Source of the DNA: Bacillota bacterium
Lineage (GTDB): Bacteria > Bacillota > Bacilli > Paenibacillales > Paenibacillaceae
DNA length: 64,000 nucleotides
Direction: 5' to 3'
NCBI GenBank assembly: GCA_023391635.1
Contig: JAEWAQ010000052.1
Span: 186,001-250,000, forward strand
Below, piece by piece: positions 54,025 to 62,685 of the stretch (position 1 is the stretch's first letter; each line of letters opens with the position of its first letter). The notes under the pieces are model-generated. The model worked only from the letters and a program-made list of their open reading frames with translations. It had not been told where the DNA came from and made no database searches. The position numbers and the translations under genes are program-made.

Positions 54025-55791
54025 TTAAGGCGGCCCGTCAATGGCCGGGAGCCATAGCGTGACCGTTGTGCCGCCGCCCTCCTCGCTTCTGATCGTCATG
54101 CCATAGTGACTGCCGAAAATAAGCTTGATTCGCTGACTGACATTCGGCAGTCCGATATGCTTGCCAGTCAAATCGCTCTCTTCCTCCAGCATCCGGTTCA
54201 ACTGCTTCAACCGATGCGGCGGCAGCCCGTTGCCGTCATCCTGGACTTCAATGATCAGGCTTGCGCCGATGCGCTTGCCCCGCACCCACACATTGCCTTT
54301 CCGCCGCGTCGGCTTGATGCCATGATAGATCGCATTTTCGATCAACGGCTGCAAGCTGAGCTGAACGATCTGACAATCCAGCAGCTCCTCCGGGAATTCC
54401 CAATGGACGCTGACAAGATCGTCGTATCGGTAGCGGATAATATCGACATATTTCCTGCCATGTTCGATTTCCTTGGCAACCGGAATCAGATGGCTGTCGG
54501 CCGCGGCGCTCAGACGCATCAATTCCGACAATGACGAGATCATCACCGAAGCATCATTGTCGCGTCCGGTCAACCGGATCGCCGTCCACTTGATCGCGTC
54601 GAGCGTATTGTATAGAAAATGCGGGTTGATCTGCGATTGGAGCGCCAGGGAACGCGCTTTGTTAAGCAGTTCCATGCGCCGCTCCAGCTCCAGTTCCAGT
54701 TCCTGGCTCGTCGTTATATGCTTCTGGATATGGCTGACGATGAATTTCAGCTCGGGACTGTTGTCATGATTCGGCTGATGGGGATGATCGAGCACCGACA
54801 TGATTTTTTTGACAGGAGCGAACGTACGAACCGATATCAGGTACGACACCAGCACGATGACGGCCAGACCGATCAGGCTGAACGTCAACATAAACGTGCG
54901 CATGCCCAGCATTTTCTCCTGATAGTGATGCATGGGCAGAACCGAAACATAGGTCCAATCGAATACTTTCGAAGCCGTAATCGAAATCATGTACTCCTGC
55001 CCGCCGACGATCGCCGCCTTACTGCTCTCGGTAAGCGACAATGGCGCCAGAACGTCGACATCCCGGTACGATGACTGAAACTGCCTACGTTCGCCGCTGA
55101 GCAGCACGACGCCTGTCCGGTCGACTATGTAAATTTGTTCATCTGTCGCACTGCGTTGAGCGCCGATGAGCTTGGCCAATTCTTCCATATGTATGTTGAC
55201 GATGACCGCCCCGACCCGGTCCGGCAAATAAAGATACATGGGCCGCACGAGCGAAATGTAATACGGATAACTGCCTTCCTTCTTTCGCGCCATCGTCCAT
55301 GGGCTGTTGTCGGTCTTGCTCGCGTACTCGGAATACCAGTTGTTGTCCTTGAAGTCGTCCATGGGCATTCCCGAGCCGTTCGCGACGATGTAATCGTTTC
55401 TTTCGGAATAAATGTAAATGGAGTCGATGTACCGATACACGCTGGTCACCATCGAGATGGACTTGTAAATATCCCGGTAATAAACGCTCAGCGTTTGCTC
55501 CGGATTGGCGGAAAATACAAAAAGCTCTACCTCTGATTGCAGGGAAAGCTTGGTGGCCAGCAAATCCGTCTGCTTGACGACGGTGTCCACCATATCCCTG
55601 ATCCGGTAAAGCGAATTTTGGCTAAGGTCGCTGATTTCATTCTTCACGATACCGTTCATCTGCTGATAGACCGCGAACGTAATGCCGGCAAACGGCAGCA
55701 AGGTCAGAGCGAACACGATCAGCAAATTTTTGAAAAACAAACTCTGGAAACGATAATTGCGAAAAAATCTCAACCACCCGGGTTTGTTCAT
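54025..55791 (-). CDS. YesM-type sensor histidine kinase
   Basis: This 588-residue sensor has membrane segments at about 21-41 and 299-320 flanking a large external Cache-like domain, then a HAMP-like linker and the His_kinase domain with phosphoacceptor H391 in QSQINPHFLYNTLDAI. The HATPase part carries LSLQPLIENAIYHG (N box) and later DDGNGLP (G box). It forms a pair with the response regulator at 55788, with which its ATG overlaps (ATGA). YesM-type kinases often sense an extracellular sugar, sometimes through the lipoprotein. Confidence 0.92.
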   Translation of the reverse strand: MNKPGWLRFFRNYRFQSLFFKNLLIVFALTLLPFAGITFAVYQQMNGIVKNEISDLSQNSLYRIRDMVDTVVKQTDLLATKLSLQSEVELFVFSANPEQTLSVYYRDIYKSISMVTSVYRYIDSIYIYSERNDYIVANGSGMPMDDFKDNNWYSEYASKTDNSPWTMARKKEGSYPYYISLVRPMYLYLPDRVGAVIVNIHMEELAKLIGAQRSATDEQIYIVDRTGVVLLSGERRQFQSSYRDVDVLAPLSLTESSKAAIVGGQEYMISITASKVFDWTYVSVLPMHHYQEKMLGMRTFMLTFSLIGLAVIVLVSYLISVRTFAPVKKIMSVLDHPHQPNHDNSPELKFIVSHIQKHITTSQELELELERRMELLNKARSLALQSQINPHFLYNTLDAIKWTAIRLTGRDNDASVMISSLSELMRLSAAADSHLIPVAKEIEHGRKYVDIIRYRYDDLVSVHWEFPEELLDCQIVQLSLQPLIENAIYHGIKPTRRKGNVWVRGKRIGASLIIEVQDDGNGLPPHRLKQLNRMLEEESDLTGKHIGLPNVSQRIKLIFGSHYGMTIRSEEGGGTTVTLWLPAIDGPP

Positions 55792-57365
55792 TTCACGCCC
55801 TTCTCCCCGTTTGCGCTCTCCGCGTATGCCATCGGCGTGCAGCCGACCGTCTGCTTGAACACCCGGTAAAAATATTTGCTGTTCGGGTATCCGACCATGC
55901 TTCCGACCTCGTACATTTTGTACCGGCCGATGCGAATGAGTTCTTTCGCTTTATCGATGCGCACCCGGGTCAAATATTCGGAAAAATTGATGCCGGCGTG
56001 CTGCTTGAACAGCTTGCTGAAATAAACCGGGTGCAGGAATACGTGATCCGCCACTTGATCCAGGGACAGATCCTCCCAATAACGCTCTTGAATCAATTGC
56101 TTCGCCTGGTCGATCAATAATTTGGACGATTCTCCTTTCGCGGTCGAGATCGTTTCCATCACTTCCGTCACCGTATGCCTACTCAAGCTCCATATTTCGT
56201 CAAGCCCGCCGGAAGCCATATCATAATTCAGCACTTTGCCGGTCAATAGCTCCATATCGTCTCTGCCCCGTCCGAGCGTATGCTGAATGATCGCGAACAG
56301 ATCGCGGATCAGCCGATGCGTGAAGTCTGCCGGCGCCTCGCGGAACTCTTCCAGAAAACGATCCATCAGGCTGCTAACTTCTGCCGTATTGCCTTCCACC
56401 ACATTCGATATGAACAGCTTGTACTTCGTTACCAACCTTGCATACTCATTTCCCTCCAGCCGCACCTTGCCGCCGGGCTCCGGAAGCGTAAGCCGCACCT
56501 TGTCGCTATGACCCGCCAATTCCGCCAGAGTGCCGAATTCCTGCTCAATGGAAGCCTCGATGCCGAACGTATAAATCGCCCTCGCGGACTCGATCAGTTG
56601 TTCGAGCTGTTTCTCCGCGAGCCGTCTGCCGGATTGTGCGCCCAGCCTGCGATCCCACACGCCGATCGCCTTGAATCCCAACTCCGAGTTCGATACGGGG
56701 TAGAAGCTGATTTCACCGTCGTCCTGCTGTTTGAGCAGGCGGCTCATGCCAGCGATCCAACGGTCCCGCTCGTCGGCTTTATTCAAATTCGCGCCATCCC
56801 GGGGCTCCATGCGGATATCCGCCACACAGCAACCGTCGTCTTCGGCGAACGGCAGACCGATCGATTCGATCCTTCTGGCCAACTCCCCAGGGCCGCGCAG
56901 TGCTCCCATCAGCAAATCCGTGAAAAATTGATCGCGGAGCAGCGGCAGCCACTCTTGCGAACGCCTCCGCTCGGCCAAGTCGCGATCGTCGATCGTCAAT
57001 TCATGTTTCACCTCTTTGAATACGCTTTCAATTTCATCTATATTTGTTGGTTTTAGTAAATATCGGCTTACATTATATTGCATAGCAAGCCGGGCGTAGT
57101 CGAATTCCTTGTACCCGCTTATGATAATGACTTTGACATGCGGCTTGTGTTCATGCACCCACTTCGCCAGTTCCAGCCCATCGACCTCGGTCATGCGCAC
57201 ATCCGTCAACACGACATGAACGTCATGGTGACTTAAATATTCAATGGCCTCGCGTCCGTCTTCAAAGTCCGCTTCCATGGAGAAACCTAGCTCATCCCAA
57301 GGAATCAAGTCGACCAACCCTCTTCGGATGACCTTCTCGTCGTCTGCAATAATCATTTTATACAC
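55788..57365 (-). CDS. YesN-type AraC response regulator
   Basis: This 525-residue regulator has a receiver domain with phosphoacceptor D55 (VVLTDVRM) and, at the C terminus, an AraC double helix-turn-helix (DLSLDQVADHVFLHPVYFSKLF and KMYEVGSMVGYPNSKYFYRVFK). The middle part is a long linker typical of YesN proteins. The GTG start lies about 10 bases after GGAGG. It should activate the LplABC and glycosidase genes downstream when phosphorylated by the YesM partner. Confidence 0.92.
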   Translation of the reverse strand: MYKMIIADDEKVIRRGLVDLIPWDELGFSMEADFEDGREAIEYLSHHDVHVVLTDVRMTEVDGLELAKWVHEHKPHVKVIIISGYKEFDYARLAMQYNVSRYLLKPTNIDEIESVFKEVKHELTIDDRDLAERRRSQEWLPLLRDQFFTDLLMGALRGPGELARRIESIGLPFAEDDGCCVADIRMEPRDGANLNKADERDRWIAGMSRLLKQQDDGEISFYPVSNSELGFKAIGVWDRRLGAQSGRRLAEKQLEQLIESARAIYTFGIEASIEQEFGTLAELAGHSDKVRLTLPEPGGKVRLEGNEYARLVTKYKLFISNVVEGNTAEVSSLMDRFLEEFREAPADFTHRLIRDLFAIIQHTLGRGRDDMELLTGKVLNYDMASGGLDEIWSLSRHTVTEVMETISTAKGESSKLLIDQAKQLIQERYWEDLSLDQVADHVFLHPVYFSKLFKQHAGINFSEYLTRVRIDKAKELIRIGRYKMYEVGSMVGYPNSKYFYRVFKQTVGCTPMAYAESANGEKGVK

Positions 57366-57419
57366 GCGTTGTCCACCTCCGGCACATTCAGGGTTGTTGT
57401 CAGTGGCAATGTGTATTAA

Positions 57420-57448
57420 AGTTTATCGGAGTATTCGGCTGCCTGCAA
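57420..57448 (-). promoter_or_regulatory. Weak candidate promoter for yesNM
   Basis: On the minus strand TTGCAG (57448-57443) and TAAACT (57425-57420) are separated by 17 bases; three and four of six bases match consensus. Confidence 0.3.
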
Positions 57449-57603
57449 GGATACGATTTTAAGGCGTTAAGGTATCTTTTATTAAGGCTGAGTTCCAGAT
57501 AAGTGTTGCTCGGGAACACGGCCGATCCGGAAGTAGACGTCTCGTCGTGCGGCGTATCGTTTCTGGCGTATAATCGATATGTTTCCTTGAGCAAACTTTT
57601 TGT

Positions 57604-57632
57604 TGCAAGGTAAATTGTTTTGGTGTAGGATA
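57604..57632 (+). promoter_or_regulatory. Promoter of the metal ABC operon
   Basis: TTGCAA (57604-57609) and TAGGAT (57627-57632) are 17 bases apart, four of six matches each. The palindrome at 57630-57641 overlaps the -10 box, as expected for repressor control. Confidence 0.45.
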
Positions 57633-57641
57633 ATATTATCT
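57630..57641. promoter_or_regulatory. Palindromic operator candidate (GATAATATTATC)
   Basis: GATAATATTATC is a perfect 12-base palindrome at the -10 region of the metal-transport promoter. It resembles half-sites used by Fur-family regulators but lacks their central spacer base, so the regulator is undetermined. Confidence 0.45.
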
Positions 57642-57670
57642 TCAAGAGGGGATCGTTTTTTTTAACCAAA

Positions 57671-57688
57671 TTGTTTCCCTAGGACAAC
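57671..57688 (-). promoter_or_regulatory. MntR-like box
   Basis: On the minus strand this reads GTTGTCCTAGGGAAACAA. The TTG...TAGGGAAAC pattern is close to Bacillus MntR sites as I remember them (TTTGC-N-AGGGAAAC type). It is also an imperfect palindrome around CCTAGG. MntR represses manganese import when manganese is plentiful. Confidence 0.5.
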
Positions 57689-57743
57689 ACTTTGTCAATA
57701 GAGAAAATAAAATGGATGGTAATGGAAAGGAGATTGTCTACTG

Positions 57744-58718
57744 ATGATTGCCTCGTCAAAGATCAAGTTCAAGGAACGGTTCGTTTTCAAGCGGCTGCTT
57801 CCAACAATGCTGCTGATTGCGATTGTCGCCGTGCTCACCGCATGCGGCAACGGCAGCGAGTCTTCAGATGCATCTGGCAAATTGAAAATTACGGCCACCG
57901 TCGGCATGATTACCGATGTGGTGAAGCAAGTAGGCGGAGAACACGTGGAAGTAACCGGCCTGATGAAGGCCGGCGTGGATCCCCATCTATATAAAGCGTC
58001 GCAAGGCGATATCAAGAAGCTGGATCACGCGGACATTATTTTTTATAACGGGCTTCACCTTGAAGGAAAGATGGTCGAAATACTCGAGAAGATGTCGCAT
58101 AAGAAAACGACTGTGGCTGTATCCGACAACATCGATCCTGCGACGCTTAGAACGGGAGCCGAGATCGGCTTGGACAGCGAATACGATCCGCATATCTGGT
58201 TCAACGTGAAACATTGGATGAAGGCGACGGAAACGATCCGGGATACGCTCGTCAAGCAGGATCCCGAGCATGCCGCCGATTACGAGAACAATGCAACTGA
58301 ATATCTGTCTCAGCTGGAGCAGCTCGATCAGGAAGTGGCGGAGAAAATCCAATCGATTCCGGAAGGCAGCCGCGTATTGGTGACGGCACACGACGCATTC
58401 GGCTACTTCGGAGACGCCTACGGCATGAAGGTGATGGGCCTGCAAGGTATGAGCACCGCTTCCGAAGCCGGAACGAAGGACGTGACGGATCTGCGCGAGT
58501 TTTTGGTTAATAACCATATTAAGGCGGTCTTCATCGAATCCAGTATTCCCCGCAAGGCCATCGACGCCGTCATCGAGGGCGCCAAGGAAAAGGGCCATCA
58601 AGTGCAAGTCGGCGGCGAATTATTCTCCGATGCCATGGGGGAGGAAGGAACGCCTGAGGGCACGTATATCGGCATGGTCCGCCATAATGTCGAGACCATT
58701 GTCCATGCATTGAAATAA
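57744..58718 (+). CDS. Manganese/zinc ABC transporter substrate-binding lipoprotein (MntA/TroA family)
   Basis: This 324-residue protein has a lipoprotein signal (VAVLTACG, lipidated C34) and the cluster A-I metal-binding fold. Likely ligands lie in VDPHLYKAS, DPHIWFNV, FIESSIPRK and LFSDAMG. The histidine-rich loop common in zinc-specific ZnuA proteins is absent, which favours manganese. AAAGGAGA precedes the ATG. It leads an ATPase and two permease genes, the MntABCD arrangement, behind an MntR-like box. Zinc or iron remain possible. Confidence 0.85.
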   Translation: MIASSKIKFKERFVFKRLLPTMLLIAIVAVLTACGNGSESSDASGKLKITATVGMITDVVKQVGGEHVEVTGLMKAGVDPHLYKASQGDIKKLDHADIIFYNGLHLEGKMVEILEKMSHKKTTVAVSDNIDPATLRTGAEIGLDSEYDPHIWFNVKHWMKATETIRDTLVKQDPEHAADYENNATEYLSQLEQLDQEVAEKIQSIPEGSRVLVTAHDAFGYFGDAYGMKVMGLQGMSTASEAGTKDVTDLREFLVNNHIKAVFIESSIPRKAIDAVIEGAKEKGHQVQVGGELFSDAMGEEGTPEGTYIGMVRHNVETIVHALK

Positions 58719-58743
58719 TGTAAGCCTGGAAGGGATGAAAAAG

Positions 58744-59511
58744 ATGCATGCACATCCTCTGACCATTCATAACCTGTCCGTCGCCTACCAGAAAAAGCCG
58801 GTGCTGCGGGACGTGTCGTTCCGCGTGCCGGAAGGCAAGCTGATCGGCATCGTCGGTCCGAACGGCGCGGGCAAGTCCACCTTGATCAAAGCGGCATTGG
58901 GACTCATACCCCGCTTGTCCGGCGAAGTGACGATCTACGGCAAGCCTTATGCACAGCAACGCAAGCTGGTTGGCTATGTTCCCCAACGCGAATCCGTCGA
59001 TTGGGATTTCCCGACGAATGCGCGCGATGTGGTGACCATGGGCCGATACGGACACCTGGGCTGGTTCAAACGCCCAGGCAGCGCCGAGAAGAAGATGGCG
59101 ATGGAATGCCTGGAGAAAGTCGGGATGGCGGAATACGCCGACAGGCAGATCAGCCAGCTGTCCGGCGGCCAGCAGCAGCGGATCTTCCTGGCCAGAGCGC
59201 TTGCGCAGGACGCCAGCCTGTACTTCATGGATGAGCCGTTCGTCGGCGTCGATGCCGCGACGGAGAAGGCTATCATTACCTTATTGAACGATCTCAAGAA
59301 ACAAGGCAAAACCGTATTGGTCGTTCACCACGATCTGGCAACGGTTCAGGAATATTTCGACTGGGTGATGCTGCTCAATATGCGGCTCGTCGACTTCGGC
59401 CCCACGGATGTGACGTTTACGGCCGACAAGCTGCAGGAAACCTACGGCGGAAAATTGACGATGCTGGATCGTGGAAATCACGCATCGACTTTGATCGCGA
59501 ATGGAGGTTGA
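58744..59511 (+). CDS. Manganese/zinc ABC transporter ATPase (MntB-like)
   Basis: This 255-residue ATPase has Walker A GPNGAGKST, the Q-loop in GYVPQRESVDWDFPTN (characteristic of the manganese/zinc group), signature LSGGQQQR, Walker B LYFMDEPF and switch VVHHDL. ATG 58744 has AGGG 9 bases upstream, whereas ATG 58735 is adjacent to it. Its stop overlaps the frame of the next gene closely (start at 59517). Confidence 0.88.
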   Translation: MHAHPLTIHNLSVAYQKKPVLRDVSFRVPEGKLIGIVGPNGAGKSTLIKAALGLIPRLSGEVTIYGKPYAQQRKLVGYVPQRESVDWDFPTNARDVVTMGRYGHLGWFKRPGSAEKKMAMECLEKVGMAEYADRQISQLSGGQQQRIFLARALAQDASLYFMDEPFVGVDAATEKAIITLLNDLKKQGKTVLVVHHDLATVQEYFDWVMLLNMRLVDFGPTDVTFTADKLQETYGGKLTMLDRGNHASTLIANGG

Positions 59512-59516
59512 AGGCG

Positions 59517-60452
59517 ATGGCGGGTTGGTTTGACATCTTTCTGGATCCTAACGCACAGTGGATTTTATTCGGCTGCATGCTGCTCGGGTTAAGCAGCGGC
59601 GTCATCGGAAGCTTCGCCTACTTGCGTAAACAGTCCTTGATGGGAGACGCTCTGTCCCATGCGGCGTTGCCCGGCGTCTGTATCGCCTTCATGCTCAGCG
59701 GCTCCAAATCGATCGGCCTGTTCCTGATCGGAGCCGCCGCCGCAGGCATCGTCGCGACATTCGGCATCGGCTATATCACGCGCAACACCCGGATCAAGCA
59801 GGATGCCGCCCTGGCGATCATCCTGTCCTTGTTTTTCGGCATCGGCATCGTGCTGCTTACACAAATCCAGCACAGCGGCAACGGCAACCAGAGCGGTCTG
59901 GATAAGTTTCTCTTCGGTCAAGCTGCGGCGATGATCCATACCGACGTGATGATAATGGCGGTTATTTCCATCTTCCTGGTCGGTGTATGTACGCTCTTGT
60001 TTAAAGAATTCAAGCTGCTCAGCTTTGATCCGGGGTTTGCACGCGGCATCGGCTACCCGGTCGTATTTCTCGAACAATTCCTTATGTTGTTGATCGTTAT
60101 CGCGGTCGTCGTCGGCATCCAAGCCGTCGGCGTCGTGCTGATGGCCGCCCTCCTGATCACACCGGCCGTATCCGCCAGATACTGGACGGAGAAGCTCGGA
60201 GTCATGGTCGTTCTCTCCGGATTGTTCGGCGCGCTGAGCGGGCTGATTGGCACCTTCGTCAGCGCGAACGGCAACAACTTGCCGACAGGACCGTTGACTG
60301 TCCTTTCCGCAACGGCGCTATTCGTCATTTCCGTATTCGCCGCGCCGCGCCGTGGAGTGTTGTCCAAACTGATGATGCGGGCTTCCGTCCGCAGCAAAGT
60401 GAAGCGGGAGCAGGCCAGTCTGCAAGTGGAACGAGGTGAACACGTCTTATGA
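59517..60452 (+). CDS. Manganese/zinc ABC transporter permease 1 (MntC-like)
   Basis: This 311-residue membrane protein has about nine hydrophobic segments, with the metal-permease blocks KQSLMGDALSHAALPGVCIAF and VGIQAVGVVLMAALLITPA. ATG 59517 follows GGAGG by 9 bases; an upstream TTG at 59508 overlaps the ATPase stop and is less likely. It forms a heterodimeric channel with the next gene product. Confidence 0.88.
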   Translation: MAGWFDIFLDPNAQWILFGCMLLGLSSGVIGSFAYLRKQSLMGDALSHAALPGVCIAFMLSGSKSIGLFLIGAAAAGIVATFGIGYITRNTRIKQDAALAIILSLFFGIGIVLLTQIQHSGNGNQSGLDKFLFGQAAAMIHTDVMIMAVISIFLVGVCTLLFKEFKLLSFDPGFARGIGYPVVFLEQFLMLLIVIAVVVGIQAVGVVLMAALLITPAVSARYWTEKLGVMVVLSGLFGALSGLIGTFVSANGNNLPTGPLTVLSATALFVISVFAAPRRGVLSKLMMRASVRSKVKREQASLQVERGEHVL

Positions 60453-61354
60453 GCACCTTCTGGATTATTTTGACTGGTGCGCTGGTCGCCAGTACATGCA
60501 GTCTTGTCGGTTGTTTTCTCGTGCTGCGCAAGATGGCCATGATCGGGGATGCGATCAGTCACTCCGTCCTGCCGGGCATCGTCATCGCCTTTCTGATTAG
60601 CGGCTCCAGGGACTCCCTGTTCATGCTGCTCGGCGCTGCCGTGATCGGACTGATTACGGTATTTCTCATTCAAATGTTCCATCAAAGTGGTGTCCAGTCG
60701 GATGCTTCGATCGGCGTCGTGTTTACCGCGCTGTTTGCCGTCGGCGTTGTGCTGGTCAGCATGTATACGAAGCATATCGACCTCGATCTGGACTGTGTGC
60801 TGTATGGCGAAATTGCCTATGTGCCCTGGAATACGATTCATATCGGAGGCGTGGATATCGGCCCCAAAGCCATATGGGGCGTCGGACTGGCGTTGTTGCT
60901 GTCCATCGCGGTCATCGCCGCGTTCTTCAAGCAATTCAAGATCTGCGCATTCGATCCGGCGCTGGCCGCGGCGGTCGGGATCCCGGTCGCGCTGTTCCAC
61001 TATTTGCTGATGGGCCTCGTATCGGTGAGCACTGTCGCTTCGTTCGAGAGCGTTGGAGCGATCCTCGTCGTGGGCATGCTGGTCATACCGCCCGCTACCG
61101 CCTATTTGCTGACGGAACGGCTAGGCCGCATGATCGTATACAGCGTGGCGATCGGATGCGCCAGCTCCATAGCCGGTTATTATCTCGCAAGCCTGCTGGA
61201 TGCTTCGATCGCAGGCTGCATGATCAGCGCGGCAGGCGCATTTTTCGTACTGGCGCTGCTGTTCTCGCCTTCCCACGGCGTCCTGTTCCGCAAATGGCGG
61301 CTGAAGCGGATGGTTCGAGTACAAAGACAAGAGACTGAAGCTGCTTCTGCTTAA
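60449..61354 (+). CDS. Manganese/zinc ABC transporter permease 2 (MntD-like)
   Basis: This 301-residue membrane protein has the same family layout: RKMAMIGDAISHSVLPGIVIAF and FESVGAILVVGMLVIPPATAYLL. Its ATG overlaps the stop of permease 1 by four bases (ATGA). It is the last gene of the operon, followed by a small GGCGG-AAAA-CCGCC hairpin and a strong terminator stem. Confidence 0.88.
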   Translation: MSTFWIILTGALVASTCSLVGCFLVLRKMAMIGDAISHSVLPGIVIAFLISGSRDSLFMLLGAAVIGLITVFLIQMFHQSGVQSDASIGVVFTALFAVGVVLVSMYTKHIDLDLDCVLYGEIAYVPWNTIHIGGVDIGPKAIWGVGLALLLSIAVIAAFFKQFKICAFDPALAAAVGIPVALFHYLLMGLVSVSTVASFESVGAILVVGMLVIPPATAYLLTERLGRMIVYSVAIGCASSIAGYYLASLLDASIAGCMISAAGAFFVLALLFSPSHGVLFRKWRLKRMVRVQRQETEAASA

Positions 61355-61388
61355 GGCGGAAAACCGCCCTGTCTTGCGGCAACGCTGC

Positions 61389-61429
61389 AAGGCCCCGAAC
61401 TGATCCATAACGGATCGGTTCGGGGCCTT
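61389..61429. terminator. Bidirectional terminator between metal ABC operon and ParM-like gene
   Basis: Two 18-base arms (61389-61406 and 61412-61429) pair with one G-T type mismatch around a 5-base loop. The plus-strand tail is CCTTTAAT. It lies between convergent genes and probably stops both. A smaller hairpin GGCGG-AAAA-CCGCC at 61355-61368 follows the permease stop directly. Confidence 0.78.
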
Positions 61430-61443
61430 TAATGCTTGTGGAT

Positions 61444-62538
61444 TTACATCGCTTCCGACTGTGTCGTCTTGTTGCGCGCCAGCTTCAGGTAGCCGTACAC
61501 ATTCTGCAGCTCGCTGTCGTCCACGAACCGCAGCCGCATATTTTCCGCCGCATCAAGAATGTAAGGCCGCAGTGCCGAAGCGCCGCCGCCGAGCACGTAG
61601 AAGCACTGGATATCCGGATACTTCTTCCAGCGCTTGCGGATCAAGTCCACGATCTTCTGCGCGGCGCGGCCGAAGTAGGTATCCACGATCGGGCGGATGT
61701 CCGCCTGGCCCTCTCCAACCCGCTGGATGACGAATTCGCCGCGGCGAATTCGCTGAATCAGCTTCGTCCGGCTCGGGAATCGGTACCCGTACTGATCCTC
61801 TACATCGCGAATGATGGAATCCAGGTAAGAAGCCAAGCCGAGCTGCTCGCCCGTACTGAATTGATTGTCGATGCTCATCCGCTTTACGACAGGGAAATCG
61901 GTCGTCAGCGCGCCCATCTCGCAGATGCCGATGCAGCCGTAGTATAGCTCTTCGTCGCGCACCTGCAAATTCTCGTGCGTCGCCATATGGAACAGCGCCG
62001 CCGCCCCTTCGATGGAGATGATCGCCTTGCGGATATTCACGCGCACCGTGCGTCCCCGCAGCTTGGGCGTCGACAGGAAGGTGACCTCGTGCTCCCCGAC
62101 CAGCCGCTCCTCGAACGTCTGATGGAACCGCGCGTATGTACGCACGGGAAGGCCCGTGCCGATCACGTACTCCACCTGGTCGACCGTCTCGCCCGGCTGC
62201 AGCGAATGCGCAACGCTCGTTACGCTCGCATACGCCAGCGCAGTCAAGGCTACGATCAGCGCCTGATCGCTCGTCGCCTTGTTGTCGGTCTCCTCGAGCT
62301 CGGCATTATCCTGATCCTCGGAAGCGAGCAAGCCGACGAAATAACGCTGGCTCTTCTTCTTCAGCTTAGGGCTGTACACCATCACGTCCAGCGCCTTGAG
62401 CGGAGAATCTTCTTCCTGCAGCACATGCCGCTCGTACCCCGGCGACACGATGCTGGGGATGACGATCGGATCGCCTCCTCCGCTGACGACCAGTTTCACG
62501 CTGTCGTTGCCTATATCGATACCCGCCAATTTAATCAT
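61444..62538 (-). CDS. ParM/Alp-type actin-like protein
   Basis: This 364-residue protein has the actin-like ATPase signature of the ParM/StbA group: KLAGIDIGNDSVKLVVSGGG at the start (phosphate-1), a central ICEMGALTTDFPVVK (phosphate-2) and a C-terminal YVLGGGASALRPYI (adenosine motif). Relatives form filaments that segregate plasmids. Here it is alone, with no ParR-like adaptor gene beside it, flanked by chromosomal transport genes. ATG 62538 follows AGGAGG by 7 bases. It could be a chromosomal filament protein or a remnant of an integrated plasmid. Confidence 0.8.
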   Translation of the reverse strand: MIKLAGIDIGNDSVKLVVSGGGDPIVIPSIVSPGYERHVLQEEDSPLKALDVMVYSPKLKKKSQRYFVGLLASEDQDNAELEETDNKATSDQALIVALTALAYASVTSVAHSLQPGETVDQVEYVIGTGLPVRTYARFHQTFEERLVGEHEVTFLSTPKLRGRTVRVNIRKAIISIEGAAALFHMATHENLQVRDEELYYGCIGICEMGALTTDFPVVKRMSIDNQFSTGEQLGLASYLDSIIRDVEDQYGYRFPSRTKLIQRIRRGEFVIQRVGEGQADIRPIVDTYFGRAAQKIVDLIRKRWKKYPDIQCFYVLGGGASALRPYILDAAENMRLRFVDDSELQNVYGYLKLARNKTTQSEAM

Positions 62539-62640
62539 GAGAAACCTCCTGACTTTCACCGATTATCTTAACTTATATCATTCTCGTCGTTTCGACAAAT
62601 TCCTTCTTTATCCTGTACAGAATGTTTGAATGGACAAATC

Positions 62641-62667
62641 AAATAGCCGCCATCGCGGCGGCTATTT
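62641..62667 (-). terminator. Hairpin after the metallophosphoesterase gene
   Basis: AAATAGCCGCC (62641-62651) pairs perfectly with GGCGGCTATTT (62657-62667). On the minus strand the stem ends in TATTTGATTTG, a moderate T-rich tail. It lies 19 bases beyond the metallophosphoesterase stop. Confidence 0.7.
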
Positions 62668-62685
62668 TAGCGAATCGCATCCTGT

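Larger units (their letters stand above)
57366..57743. other. Divergent control region between YesNM and the metal ABC operon
   Basis: No gene is supported in these 378 bases. They hold a weak minus-strand promoter for yesN, a plus-strand promoter overlapped by a 12-base palindrome, and an MntR-like box before the metal-transport genes. Confidence 0.7.

Noticed and set aside
57400..57669. 89-codon open frame on the minus strand between yesN and the metal operon
   Set aside because: No ribosome site, no family likeness, and it covers the promoter and operator region.
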